Of a stretch of 55,156 bases of DNA, positions 34,216 through 42,748 are shown piece by piece. Below the pieces are notes generated by a model. That model saw only the letters and a list, made by a program, of their open reading frames with translations. It ran no database searches and was not told the origin of the DNA. Where the stretch lies: contig CAZYEX010000116.1 in NCBI GenBank assembly GCA_964646605.1, forward strand, positions 1 through 55,156. Reading direction: 5' to 3'. Source of the stretch: SBAX01 sp964646605. GTDB lineage: Bacteria > Planctomycetota > Phycisphaerae > UBA1845. Each line of letters begins with the position of its first letter. Position 1 is the stretch's first letter. Made by a program: the position numbers and the translations under genes.

Positions 34216-34340
34216 AGTCAACCGCGAGGGGCAACGATATCCAAGGTATCGTACGGTTCCCTTGGACGCCGGCACAACCGCACCGCGGTCGTGGCCGGGG
34301 ACATTGTCAAACCAAATAGTTACAAGGCGAGTTTGCGATC

Positions 34341-34835
34341 ATGAGAACACGGAATAAACGGAACGCATTCAGTCTGGTTGAGTTGGTCATCGTGGTGGTG
34401 ATTATCGGGGTCATTGCGGCGATCGCCGTTCCCCGGATCAGCCGTGGGGCCAAGGGGGCCGGTGAGTCCGCCCTGCGGGGCAGCTTGGCGAGCTTGCGCA
34501 ACGCCATCGATATGTACGCCGCGGAACACGGCGGAACATTTCCGGGCGACGATAACTTGGACACGACGCTTCTCCGCCAGTTGACCGAGAAGACCGACGC
34601 CTTCGGCGCCGCGGGCGGCAATTTCGGTCCGTATCTCCGCCGAGGATTTCCGCCCTGTCCCATCGGGCTGCGGACCGGTGACACCGGCGTGATCGTGGCC
34701 GCCGCTGCCCCTGCCGTGGCCGAGAGCTCCGCGGGCAAAGGTTGGGTCTATTCCTCCGGCACCGGCGCCATCATCGTCAACAGTGACGATCCCGACGACA
34801 GCGGGGTCGCCGCGAATACCTACGACAAGTACTAG
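34341..34835 (+). CDS. GspG-like type II pseudopilin
   Basis: A prepilin: short basic leader (MRTRNKRNAF), then the N-methylation motif SLVELVIVVVIIGVIAAIAV and the hydrophobic spine helix. Phe precedes the scissile position instead of the usual Gly, as in many planctomycete pseudopilins, and Glu sits at +5. The globular part (LRNAIDMYAAEHGGTFPGDD, LRRGFPPCPIG, KGWVYSSGTGAIIVN) resembles GspG major pseudopilins. A 125-nt spacer separates it from the PilP-like gene. The prepilin peptidase needed to process it is not in the window. Confidence 0.85.
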   Translation: MRTRNKRNAFSLVELVIVVVIIGVIAAIAVPRISRGAKGAGESALRGSLASLRNAIDMYAAEHGGTFPGDDNLDTTLLRQLTEKTDAFGAAGGNFGPYLRRGFPPCPIGLRTGDTGVIVAAAAPAVAESSAGKGWVYSSGTGAIIVNSDDPDDSGVAANTYDKY

Positions 34836-35007
34836 CTAGCCGACCCGGTCGGTCCACGACCGGTCTTCGCTCCGCCGCCTTTGCGGCGCAGCGCTTGGGG
34901 GACGGCGCCGCCACCCGCACGTCCGGTGCGCCATCCCGAGCAGCCCACGGAGCTGAACAGGAGCCGGTGTTTCGGGGGTTCCTGCCTGGGCGTGGGAGGG
35001 GGAAGTC

Positions 35008-35481
35008 ATGGCTGCCTGCATTTCCGGGGGACCATGCGTCCCTTGGGCAAATCGGCGCAAACGCCTGCGCCGTCTCTGGTTGGTTGCCGTTGGCGTCGCC
35101 ACGTGGGCCAGCGCCGTTTTGGCGCAGACGTCGGATCCCTGCGCCGGGGTTCTCTGTTTGGCCGTGGATCAGTGTCACGATCCCGGCACGTGCGATCCCG
35201 CCGACGGAGTCTCAGGTCGACTCAGACCGACACCACGATCCGAACCCCAAGCGTCAGCGCGGGGCTTGAGCCATCGCTCGCGCTCCGGGTTCGGATCGCG
35301 CTCAGACGGAACTCCCTGTGACGGCGGACTGAAAGACGATCCGGATGCCGACCGCTATTCCGTGCATTGGAAAACCTACCGGTCCTGGAGCGGGACCTGC
35401 CGTCAACTGGTCATCCAGTTGAACGATGGATCGTTCCAACGGGCGAATATCCAATTCCAGCGCTCGCCGGGAGGCGAATGA
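35008..35481 (+). CDS. Exported Cys-rich protein with PxKF-like C-terminus, interrupted by a palindromic repeat
   Basis: ATG 35008 has a strong GGAGG 8 nt upstream. A signal peptide (RLWLVAVGVATWASAVLAQ) leads into a Cys-rich stretch (DPCAGVLCLAVDQCHDPGTC, later DGTPCDGG). The last 45 residues (YSVHWKTYRSWSGTCRQLVI, QLNDGSFQRANIQFQ) look like the end of a PxKF domain (WKT...W.GTCR..L..DGS...A.F.F). Between the two parts lies a 61-bp palindromic repeat translated as RSEPQASARGLSHRSRSGFG. Much of the PxKF domain is missing, so this is probably an internally deleted remnant that happens to stay open. Its stop abuts the stop of the opposing FHA kinase gene. Confidence 0.5.
   Translation: MAACISGGPCVPWANRRKRLRRLWLVAVGVATWASAVLAQTSDPCAGVLCLAVDQCHDPGTCDPADGVSGRLRPTPRSEPQASARGLSHRSRSGFGSRSDGTPCDGGLKDDPDADRYSVHWKTYRSWSGTCRQLVIQLNDGSFQRANIQFQRSPGGE
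35237..35297. repeat. Palindromic NPKRQRG/SLALRV-type repeat inside a gene
   Basis: Perfect 11-bp arms GATCCGAACCC (35237-35247) and GGGTTCGGATC (35287-35297) enclose AAGCGTCAGCGCGGGGCTTG. The element is flanked by near-identical 10-mers CTCAGACCGA (35221-35230) and CTCAGACGGA (35301-35310), resembling a target duplication. Related in style to the repeat at 13.93 kb. Confidence 0.65.
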
Positions 35482-37191
35482 TCAGGACGGTCCCGGCCCG
35501 TGGGTTTTGTCGCTGTCCGCAAGCCGGACGTGAACGGCGGGTAGCTTGACGTGGAAGGTCGTCCCTTCGCCGACCGTGCTGTCGACCTCGATGGTTCCGT
35601 CGAGTTCGGTGACGATTTTCTTGGCTGCCGCCAGTCCTAACCCGGTTCCGCCGTGCCCCTTGGAGGAGTGGAAGGGGTCAAAGATGCGCTCGCGGTCTTC
35701 GGGCGGAATCCCCGGTCCGTTGTCGCCGATGGACAGGCTCGCCCGCGCCTCCTTGGCGAAGTAGCGCGTGGCGATGTTCACCCGCCCGCCTTGGCGCGGG
35801 GCGGCCTCGATCGCATTGAGGACGATGTTGTGCGCCACCTGTTGCATGCCGTCGGGGTCCAGAGGAATCGCCGGCATTTCCTCCAAGTCGGTCAGGATCA
35901 TGACGCCGTTTTCGTCCGCCCGACCTTGGGCCAGAGCGATCACGTCCTCCACGATCCGGTTGAGTTGCGCCATCTCGATTCGCGGCTGGCGCTCCTTGCT
36001 GAAGGTGAGCATGTTCAGGGCGAGGATGTAGATGCGATCCAGGTTGCGGCGCACCAGGGCCCATCCCGAGCGGATGTTTTCGAACATTTCGCGCTTCATC
36101 CCCAGCTCGACGACCTCGGCCCCGCCCTGCATGCCTTGTAGGATGTTGCGGATGTGATGGGATAGATACGCGACGGCCTCCCCCGCCGCCGCCAAACGTT
36201 CCGTCTTCACGCGCGACTCCAACAGCCGCTGGTTCTCGATGGCCATCCCCGCGAGCCGACCGATGGCCACCGCCAACCGCAACTGCTCCTGCGTATAGGT
36301 GTGGTGGGTCATCGAACAGTCGAGGTGAAACACCCCGTGAATCTTGTCCCGCGCGATGATCGGCACGCAGATGATGCTCCGCAGTCCCAGGCGGTGAATG
36401 CTGTCCTGCTTGTTGTCGCCGCTGAAGCGGTCGTCGTTCAGGGCATTGGCGCAGAGCACGCCGTCGCGCGTCTTCAGCACGTGGTTGATGATCGTGCGCG
36501 AGGTTGCGATCTTGGGCCGTCGTCCGCGTTCCCGACTGCGGTAGCGAATGATCTGCGGCAACAGTTTGTCGCTCTCCTCGTCTCCGACGAGAAGCACCAG
36601 ATGATCCACGATCAAGTGTTCGAAGAGGATGTCGGCGACCCGTTCCAGAAATGTGTGGATCGACTCGATGCTTCCAATGGCCTCCGCGATCTTGTATACG
36701 ACGGTCCACGCCACTACGGCGTCCGCCGTCTCCGGCGGTTGGAGGATGACGCTGTCTTCCGAGGCATCCACGGCGGAAAGAATCGCCGACTCCCCCTTGG
36801 GCGCGGAAAGATCAAAATCGACCAGGTCCCGGATCATCTGTGGACCGCTGAACGACTCCACGTGCTCCTGTCCCGAAAAAACCAGCAGTGTATTGCCCAC
36901 TCGGATCTGATCGCCGTGTTTGAGGACGGTAGGCGAGACCAGTCGTTGCCCGTTGAGGTAGGTACCGTTGGAGCTGTTCATATCCGCCAGAAACCAAGAA
37001 CCGTTTTGGGGTCGGATTTCCGCGTGGCGGCGGGAGGCGCTATGGTCGGATAGGTGGATTTGGTCCGAGGACCGGCCAATGATCGCCGGTTCGTCGGGGG
37101 TCTGGTACGTTCGTCCCTTATCCGGACCTTGCAATACGTGCAACGTGGGCAACGGCAACGCTCCCAACCGGGGTAGGGTTCTGTGCCCCAA
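35482..37191 (-). CDS. FHA-GAF sensor histidine kinase
   Basis: A soluble 569-residue kinase. The FHA phosphothreonine-binding domain occupies about 15-110 (IIGRSSDQIHLSDHSASRRH, SSNGTYLNG). A GAF domain follows at about 155-330 (VADILFEHLIVDHLVLLVGD, GLRSIICVPIIARDKIHGVF). Then come the dimerisation helix with SHHIRNILQGMQGGAEVVEL (His near 342), N-box NIVLNAIEAAP, G1 DNGPGIPPEDRERIFDPF and G2 GTGLGLAAAKKIV, of the NtrB type. Starts are all TTG (37191, or better 37152 with GGGAG 8 nt before). An ATG with an excellent ribosome site lies in frame at 37272 but is cut off by an amber codon. No response regulator is adjacent. Confidence 0.85.
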   Translation of the reverse strand: MGHRTLPRLGALPLPTLHVLQGPDKGRTYQTPDEPAIIGRSSDQIHLSDHSASRRHAEIRPQNGSWFLADMNSSNGTYLNGQRLVSPTVLKHGDQIRVGNTLLVFSGQEHVESFSGPQMIRDLVDFDLSAPKGESAILSAVDASEDSVILQPPETADAVVAWTVVYKIAEAIGSIESIHTFLERVADILFEHLIVDHLVLLVGDEESDKLLPQIIRYRSRERGRRPKIATSRTIINHVLKTRDGVLCANALNDDRFSGDNKQDSIHRLGLRSIICVPIIARDKIHGVFHLDCSMTHHTYTQEQLRLAVAIGRLAGMAIENQRLLESRVKTERLAAAGEAVAYLSHHIRNILQGMQGGAEVVELGMKREMFENIRSGWALVRRNLDRIYILALNMLTFSKERQPRIEMAQLNRIVEDVIALAQGRADENGVMILTDLEEMPAIPLDPDGMQQVAHNIVLNAIEAAPRQGGRVNIATRYFAKEARASLSIGDNGPGIPPEDRERIFDPFHSSKGHGGTGLGLAAAKKIVTELDGTIEVDSTVGEGTTFHVKLPAVHVRLADSDKTHGPGPS

Positions 37192-37505
37192 GCGGCGACA
37201 GCCTGAGCGTCGCTACGACCCCGTTAGCTTCGGTCCGTGCAGAATCAAAACGCGAAGCGGCGCATCGATCATAGTAGGCCTCCTCCAAGGCTGTCAAACC
37301 CGACCCGTCTTCCATGAAGGACGGACGGAGTTCTATCGGACGGTGCCGAACGAGGATCGGGTCAGGCGTGACGGAATCGTCGTGTCTCAACCGACGCTGA
37401 AACTCGTCCGAAAAGGCTTCTAGGCCCCCGCGCCGGGGCCGTGAAGCCAGCCGACGTCGGGCGAGTCTCCACCCGGCTGGATTACCTCTGTTCGCTGAGA
37501 CGATC
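37192..37505. other. Intergenic region upstream of the FHA kinase
   Basis: Divergent spacer between the FHA kinase and the hypothetical gene at 37.5 kb. It contains the 19-codon reading frame described separately on the minus strand. No promoter pair or other structure was recognised. Confidence 0.45.
37213..37272 (-). other. 19-codon reading frame with strong ribosome site, in frame with the FHA kinase
   Basis: GGAGGAGG sits 7 nt before ATG 37272, which starts MIDAPLRVLILHGPKLTGS and ends at TAG 37215-37213. It is exactly in frame with the FHA kinase 27 codons further on. The peptide resembles the first residues of type II dehydroquinases (RVLxLHGPNL), which may be coincidence. It could be a leader peptide, or the true kinase N-terminus broken by a nonsense change. 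Confidence 0.4.
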
Positions 37506-38024
37506 GTGTCCCATCCCAAACAACCGCCTTCGTACAAGGACCTCGTCCAACGAACCCGAGTTCCACCTCCACCCCCCCGTACGGCCGAGCGCGAACTGGA
37601 TTCCCTGCTGACCAACTTGGCCGATCGCCAGAAGGGCAAGGAAGCGGGTCCCGCCGCGTCCGCACAGAATTCTCTTCAGTCGCTGCGTGAACTGGTCATG
37701 CGCGAACTCATCCCCGTCTTCGTGGAACTTGTCGACAAGTATTCCAAGGCCGGCGTTTCCATGCAGATGGACGCCTCCAGCCTTCTCGAGGGCGGGCGGG
37801 AGATCAAGTTCGAGTTCGGGGTCGGAGAGTACCGCAACCAGCTTCAAGGGACGGTCACCTCGGACGCCATCGCGTTTCACGAGATTCGTTACGCGCCGGA
37901 CATCGACGGTCAGTTGATGGCCGGTCCCATGCTGCGCCTCAAGCTCCTCGACGCCAAGACCTTCCGCGAGTTCGTCTGCGAGCGGTTGGCCCTCCTCCTT
38001 CGCGCCGCCGCCCGGCGCAAGTAG
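37506..38024 (+). CDS. Conserved-looking hypothetical protein
   Basis: A 172-residue soluble protein starting at GTG. A Pro-rich segment (VPPPPPRTAE) is followed by a helix (LRELVMRELIPVFVELVDKY), then a beta-rich part (IKFEFGVGEYRNQLQGTVTS, AFHEIRYAPDIDGQLMAG) and a final helix (FREFVCERLALLLRAAARRK). No family is recognised. The strong helix-strand alternation and steady composition argue for a real gene. It stands alone between the FHA kinase and the MFS transporter. Confidence 0.65.
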   Translation: MSHPKQPPSYKDLVQRTRVPPPPPRTAERELDSLLTNLADRQKGKEAGPAASAQNSLQSLRELVMRELIPVFVELVDKYSKAGVSMQMDASSLLEGGREIKFEFGVGEYRNQLQGTVTSDAIAFHEIRYAPDIDGQLMAGPMLRLKLLDAKTFREFVCERLALLLRAAARRK

Positions 38025-38181
38025 CTTGCAACGCCTCAAGGTGGAAAATCGTTCCTGAAACCGCTACACTGCGGACCCGCACCCATGGATGGGTTGGCGG
38101 TTCGGATGTCGCGTGAGGCGCGGCGGTTCGCCGCCGGGCTTGAGGCGGTACGAGCGGTCCACACAAGGAGGGTTCCCGCCG

Positions 38182-39552
38182 TTGGATTGGTTGGGCGCAC
38201 GCAAACTCCCGTTCCTCACACGCCGGAACTACTGCTACGAATTCCAGCACCTTCTGCCCTGGAGCGTCCTCGCAGGGCTCGTCGAGGGACAGTTCGTCGG
38301 CGTCGTGGTGTCCAAGACCTTCCACGGCAGCCCGTTCTTGATTGCCGTGGCCACCGCGACGCCGTTTGCCGCGTATGTGTTCAGTCTCGTTTGGGGAATG
38401 CTATGCGTGGGACGCCCCAAGGTGCGTTTGGCCGTGCTGTTCGGCGCGGGGACGGCCCTGTTCGCGGGTCTCGTGGCGGCGGTTCCGCCCACGCCCGCGG
38501 GCGGGATATGGTTCCTCGGACAGGTCGCAGCCGCGCAGATTCTGCTCGCCGGAGTGGTAACCGTTCGCTCCGCTATTTGGCGGGCCAATTATCCCGCCGC
38601 CGTCCGCGGACAGATCGCCGCGCGGCTGCAGGGCGTCCGTTCGGTCATCGGCGTCGTTACGGTGCAGGTTTCTGCGGCGATCTGCGACGGCCGTCCCGAC
38701 GCCTATCGACTGATTTTTCCGGTCGCCGCCGCCTGCGGCGCGGTCGGAGTGTGGATGCTGTCGCGGCTTCACATCCGCGGCGAGCGCGCCGAGCTTCGCC
38801 GAGCGCGACCCGTCGCCGACGGCGATCTGCGTGAGGGGTTCATCGAGCCCTTCAGTCTCACTGCGCTCCTTTCCCCCGGCAACGTTCTGGGCGAAATGTC
38901 TCGCGTTCTTCGCGGGGATCGGCGTTTTCGTACCTATTGTGTGGCCCAGTTTCTTCAGGGCACTGCGAACCTGATGACGCTCTCCGTGGTCGTCAGCGTC
39001 GTGACCCGCGATCTGCAACCGGGCGACCCCCGTGGGTTCTGGATTAGCACCGCGTTGATCGTCGGGCTGCCCGTGTTGTCGCTCTTGGCAACCATCGCAC
39101 GATGGGGGCGTCTGTTCGACAGTCTGGGCGTGCTGCGCTTCCGTGTGGTGAACGTGTGTTGCTGGGCCGTCGCTCTGCTGCTGGGCATGGTCGGCACGCT
39201 GGTCACCGACGCTTCGGCGGCGTTGGGACCGATTCACTACCCCGTCGCCGTGGCCCTATTCGGGATCCGCGGCGTCATGCACGGGATCAGTCAAGGCGGC
39301 GGCACGCTGGCCTGGAACCTTGGTCACTTACATTTTGCCAAACCCGAAGAGGCCGAGGTCTACATGGGGATCCACGTCTTTCTCGCCGGCGTGCGCGGGT
39401 TAATCGCCCCGCTGGTGGGGATGTGGTTGTGGACGGCGATCGGCTGGCCCGTGTGGCTGATCGCCTTGGCCCTGGTTTTCAGCGGTTTGTTCGGATATGC
39501 GGCGCTCGCTCGAGATGAGATGCAGGCTAACGAGGCGCTCTCCGTCAAGTAG
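38182..39552 (+). CDS. MFS-type transporter
   Basis: About 456 residues with 11-12 hydrophobic helices (LLPWSVLAGLVEGQFVGVVV, IAVATATPFAAYVFSLVWGM, LAVLFGAGTALFAGLVAAV and later PVAVALFGIRGVMHGIS, WPVWLIALALVFSGLFGYAA). The central loop is polar (RRARPVADGDLREGFIEPFS). The start TTG 38182 is chosen because AAGGAGG lies 10 nt upstream; the open frame extends 93 nt further but gives an Arg/Gly-rich tail with no ribosome site. Substrate unknown. A convergent hairpin follows. Confidence 0.75.
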   Translation: MDWLGARKLPFLTRRNYCYEFQHLLPWSVLAGLVEGQFVGVVVSKTFHGSPFLIAVATATPFAAYVFSLVWGMLCVGRPKVRLAVLFGAGTALFAGLVAAVPPTPAGGIWFLGQVAAAQILLAGVVTVRSAIWRANYPAAVRGQIAARLQGVRSVIGVVTVQVSAAICDGRPDAYRLIFPVAAACGAVGVWMLSRLHIRGERAELRRARPVADGDLREGFIEPFSLTALLSPGNVLGEMSRVLRGDRRFRTYCVAQFLQGTANLMTLSVVVSVVTRDLQPGDPRGFWISTALIVGLPVLSLLATIARWGRLFDSLGVLRFRVVNVCCWAVALLLGMVGTLVTDASAALGPIHYPVAVALFGIRGVMHGISQGGGTLAWNLGHLHFAKPEEAEVYMGIHVFLAGVRGLIAPLVGMWLWTAIGWPVWLIALALVFSGLFGYAALARDEMQANEALSVK

Positions 39553-39586
39553 GTTCGCCCGGGGCGAGAGACGCCCAGGCGTTTCG

Positions 39587-39609
39587 GCGCCACCCACAAG
39601 GGGCGGCGC
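39587..39609. terminator. Hairpin between convergent MFS and DUF2723 genes
   Basis: GCGCCACCC and GGGCGGCGC pair over 9 bp with one mismatch around the loop ACAAG, between the stop codons at 39552 (plus) and 39647 (minus). No T tract. Placement suggests a bidirectional terminator. Confidence 0.45.
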
Positions 39610-39646
39610 TACAGCAAGAACGGCAACCAGCGCGCTTTCCCATAGG

Positions 39647-41209
39647 CTACTTCGTCTCGCGCGGCGGACCCAAGCGCCACATGTTCCGAAACGGTGTCAG
39701 GACGTGGCTCTGCACCGTGCTTTGGTTCTTGACCACGAAAATGGGCCGACCGGGGAAATCCGCAGCCATTGGCAGCCAGTTGCTCGGCTGGGCGATAGCC
39801 ACGCGGATGTCCTCGCGATGCAGCTTGGTTTCCAGTTCATACAACAAAGGAAGGGCCTCCGTCCAACGAGTGAGAATCACGGATTGGGGCGGGAACGTAG
39901 CGAGGTCGGCCTGCGTGACGAACCAGGTCGCGTCGCAGGAACGGACGAGCCGCGGTCGGTGTGGAACGTCGTTGATCGTGTATACGCTCGTGGCGACGAG
40001 CAGGAAGACGGAGGCCAACGTGCGCCTCGGTCCGCCGTGTCGCGGCAAGACCTCCGCCAATCCCATGGCCGCGAATATCGTGAGTGCCGTCAGGAGCGGC
40101 GTCAGGTCCGCGGCTTGACCGTAGTCTTTGTAGATGAGGATGAACGTGATGCTCTGGGCCGCCATCCCCGCCAACAAGATCGCCGTCGCCTTGCACCGCC
40201 GAATGCTCCGCCACACACCCAACGCGATCAACGCGCCCGTGGCGATCCCCTCCACCAAGCCTCCGAAGAGAAGCTCGTGCTTGAGCCAGCGGAGCTTCGC
40301 CCGCATTTGTCTCCAGTCGTTGCCCACACGATAGTGAAATTGCGCCGCGGTCACCAGCCAGTGAATGCGTTGGGCTTTGGCGGAGAAACCGGACTGCGAA
40401 TCGGGCAGCTCGTGGGCCTCGGCGTTGTGGTGCTCTAGGTAGTTGTACGCCGCGTGCGGGGTATCCCGAAGATAAAAAAACCCCAGCGAATAGAGCCCCG
40501 GGATCGCCGCCCATAGAATGACTCCCAGAAATGAGCGGCCCCGAGCTCGCCAACCGACGGTCCGTTCGCCCAGCCACCACGCGACGATGAAGAACGGCGC
40601 CGCGAACAAGATCGGCGGACGGTTCGCCAAAGCGACTCCGTACAACAGCGCCGCGATCCACAGGTCCCGTCGCCGCCCCAGACAAGAGAACCGAACCATG
40701 AAGACGACGGACCCCAGCAGGAACGCGGCGGAGAAGATGTACACTTCCGGCGTGGTGAGGTTCATCCAGAACTTGGTATGCCCGGTTAGCGCCATTGCAA
40801 CGGCGCTCGAAGTCCACGGATTGGCCCCCCGCAAGACCGGGAGCAGCGCGCACAGGAACAGGACCAACAACCCCGCCCCAAAGCAGAGGAGGGAAACGGC
40901 GTAGGCGGGATCGACGCCCGGGATCCACGTCGCCAGATGCGCCAGACTCACATACGCCGCGTAACCCGGCGGATGAGGAATCCCCAAGACCGTCGACGCG
41001 AGCTGGAAATCTCCGGCATCTCCGAAGCACACGCCCGGCGGCAAGCGCCGAATGCACGTGACGATGATGACCGTGACCAACAGTCCGAGCGGAAGGAGTT
41101 CCTTCCCGGAAAGACGGACCCACGCCGGGCGGCCGCTGAACGGCGAACCCCCGCCACGGCCGCGCGCAGCGCCGCCTTCCGCACCATAGGCTTGTCCGGA
41201 CTCAACCAC
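39647..41209 (-). CDS. DUF2723 multi-pass membrane protein (GT-C glycosyltransferase-like)
   Basis: A 520-residue protein with about 10-12 transmembrane helices. The signature is GDAGDFQLASTVLGIPHPPG in the first large loop, where the family has D(S/A)GEF..A...LGIPHPPGYPLY. In GT-C enzymes the acidic pair here contacts a polyprenyl-phosphate sugar donor, so glycosylation of exported proteins or lipids is inferred. The C-terminal soluble part (about 400-520) is short. The GTG start at 41209 lies 22 nt after the stop of the upstream HTH gene, so they are probably co-transcribed. Confidence 0.75.
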   Translation of the reverse strand: MVESGQAYGAEGGAARGRGGGSPFSGRPAWVRLSGKELLPLGLLVTVIIVTCIRRLPPGVCFGDAGDFQLASTVLGIPHPPGYAAYVSLAHLATWIPGVDPAYAVSLLCFGAGLLVLFLCALLPVLRGANPWTSSAVAMALTGHTKFWMNLTTPEVYIFSAAFLLGSVVFMVRFSCLGRRRDLWIAALLYGVALANRPPILFAAPFFIVAWWLGERTVGWRARGRSFLGVILWAAIPGLYSLGFFYLRDTPHAAYNYLEHHNAEAHELPDSQSGFSAKAQRIHWLVTAAQFHYRVGNDWRQMRAKLRWLKHELLFGGLVEGIATGALIALGVWRSIRRCKATAILLAGMAAQSITFILIYKDYGQAADLTPLLTALTIFAAMGLAEVLPRHGGPRRTLASVFLLVATSVYTINDVPHRPRLVRSCDATWFVTQADLATFPPQSVILTRWTEALPLLYELETKLHREDIRVAIAQPSNWLPMAADFPGRPIFVVKNQSTVQSHVLTPFRNMWRLGPPRETK

Positions 41210-41231
41210 GGCGTGACCGAACGTCGGCGGC

Positions 41232-41549
41232 CTATTTCAGGGTGTACTTGCCATCCGCCAGCTTGACGTCGCAGCCCGCGTCTTCGAAATGGTTCAAGTA
41301 GCGGAAGATGGTCCGGCGCGACGCACGGGTGGCCTTCATCATCCCGTCGATGGTCGCGCCTTTCTTGAGCATCGCCGTCAACTGCTGGTGACGCCCGCTG
41401 ACCGACTCGTTGCTCTTCATGCTCTTGATGAGTTGCAACGCCGTCTTCTTCTGCTGCGCACTGGCGGCATAGCCGCCTTTGGCCGCAGCGAACTCCAACG
41501 CCCGCAAAATCGTTTGTGTCTGCAGATAACTCGTCTGTTGCACCGTCAT
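41232..41549 (-). CDS. Small helix-turn-helix protein
   Basis: A 105-residue protein starting at ATG 41549, with GGGAGG unusually close (2 nt). The C-terminal half (MLKKGATIDGMMKATRASRR, TIFRYLNHFEDAGCDVKLAD) reads as an HTH with a short wing, like HTH_11/WYL-type N-termini. The N-terminal half is a Gln/Lys-rich helix. Likely a DNA-binding regulator; it precedes the DUF2723 gene in the same direction. Upstream in-frame sequence is Arg-rich and was not included. Confidence 0.65.
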   Translation of the reverse strand: MTVQQTSYLQTQTILRALEFAAAKGGYAASAQQKKTALQLIKSMKSNESVSGRHQQLTAMLKKGATIDGMMKATRASRRTIFRYLNHFEDAGCDVKLADGKYTLK

Positions 41550-42001
41550 AGCCTCCCTCGATGTTGGGGGCGGGGCCACACGCGGGCCGCACCCTAGTCC
41601 GCCGCGCATCCTACGCGAAGTGCCACGCCACGCAATAGCGCCACGGCGTGACACTCGCCGCGGATTCCGTTCCCCACGCCATCGGGCTCAAGCCCTCGTC
41701 AATTTCATTCCTACTGCGTTCTCTGTGGCTCGGAGTCGCCGCGTGGCACCGTGAATTCAACCTCTACAAGCAATGGGCCGCCCAAGAGACCATAACCTAT
41801 TGTCCAGAATGGAGTTACGCTCGGACTTTCCATCCGTCGGGTCCGCCATTGGCCGTCGGGTACCGACACGCAACGCCACAACGGCAGGGAAACGTGTATC
41901 TTGCCTACCTTGTCGGTGGGCCAAGCAAACGGGCACGGTTGTGAACGGCAAGGGCTTGGCACCCACTGTTCACCGTTTTCTCGGGGAGATGATAGGATTC
42001 T
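41550..42001. other. Intergenic region, nothing recognised
   Basis: About 450 nt between the divergent HTH and acyltransferase genes. Open frames here lack plausible composition or ribosome sites. No repeat, tRNA or promoter pair was identified. Confidence 0.4.
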
Positions 42002-42685
42002 GTGAATACCCTTCAGAGAGCGGTTTTCGGTTCCTTCGTGTCCGCTCTTCGGCTTTACCGCCGCCTTTTTCTCGATTTGCATGTACAAGGCGCCCAGTCG
42101 ATTCCCGCGGGCCCCAAGATTTTCGTCACTAACCACATCACCAGCACCGACCCCTACTGGGTCCTCCCGGTTTTTCGGGAGCCGGTGCACATCATCATCG
42201 GACCGGGTTATCAATCGCGGGTGGTGGGCTGGGTGTACGATCGTTTGGAGCAGATCAATGCCTTACCGCGGCACCGCACGACCGTCATCGACCACGCGAT
42301 TCGCTACCTGGAACGAGGAGAATCCATCTACACAGCCCCGGAAGGCGACCTGCATCCACCCGGACAACTCGGACGCTTCTACCCCGGCGTGGGACGGATC
42401 TATCGCAGAACATTGTGCCCGTTCATACCCATCGCCTTGCTCACACCACGTTCGGCGATGAAGGCATTCCCGTCCCTGGACATGAACGTCGAGGGTCGCA
42501 TCTACCGAACGGTCGTGGTCCTGCGCGGACCGTTTTTTATCAACGTCGGCGCGCCGTTTCGTCCTTCCGTCCGCGACGATCTGGACGAGGACCGTGACGC
42601 AGAACGCATCTGTGGGGAGTTGCGGGATCGGATGGAGCTGCTAATCGGAGAGATTCGCGAAGCGTTTCCGTCGGTGCCGTGGTAA
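42002..42685 (+). CDS. PlsC-family lysophospholipid acyltransferase
   Basis: A 227-residue acyltransferase. The catalytic HX4D motif appears as TNHITSTDPYW (residues about 39-49), and the substrate-binding EGxxx block as YTAPEGDLHPPGQLGRFYPG near 115-130, in place of FPEGTRS. FIPIALL and VNVGAPFRPSVRD resemble the later blocks. Probably transfers acyl groups to a lysophospholipid or another hydroxyl lipid at the membrane. GTG start with AGGA close upstream. Monocistronic as far as can be seen. Confidence 0.75.
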   Translation: MNTLQRAVFGSFVSALRLYRRLFLDLHVQGAQSIPAGPKIFVTNHITSTDPYWVLPVFREPVHIIIGPGYQSRVVGWVYDRLEQINALPRHRTTVIDHAIRYLERGESIYTAPEGDLHPPGQLGRFYPGVGRIYRRTLCPFIPIALLTPRSAMKAFPSLDMNVEGRIYRTVVVLRGPFFINVGAPFRPSVRDDLDEDRDAERICGELRDRMELLIGEIREAFPSVPW

Positions 42686-42748
42686 GGGGAGTGTGGAGCC
42701 TCCGGCGACCACGGCGGGGCTCCTGTCGGCCGGTTGGGGAACTCGACG

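Noticed and set aside
38089..38181. Extra N-terminal 31 codons of the MFS transporter
   Set aside because: Arg/Gly-rich, no ribosome site. TTG 38182 has a strong AAGGAGG.
41648..41944. Short plus-strand frame between the HTH and acyltransferase genes
   Set aside because: No start signal, no motif, and composition like random intergenic sequence.
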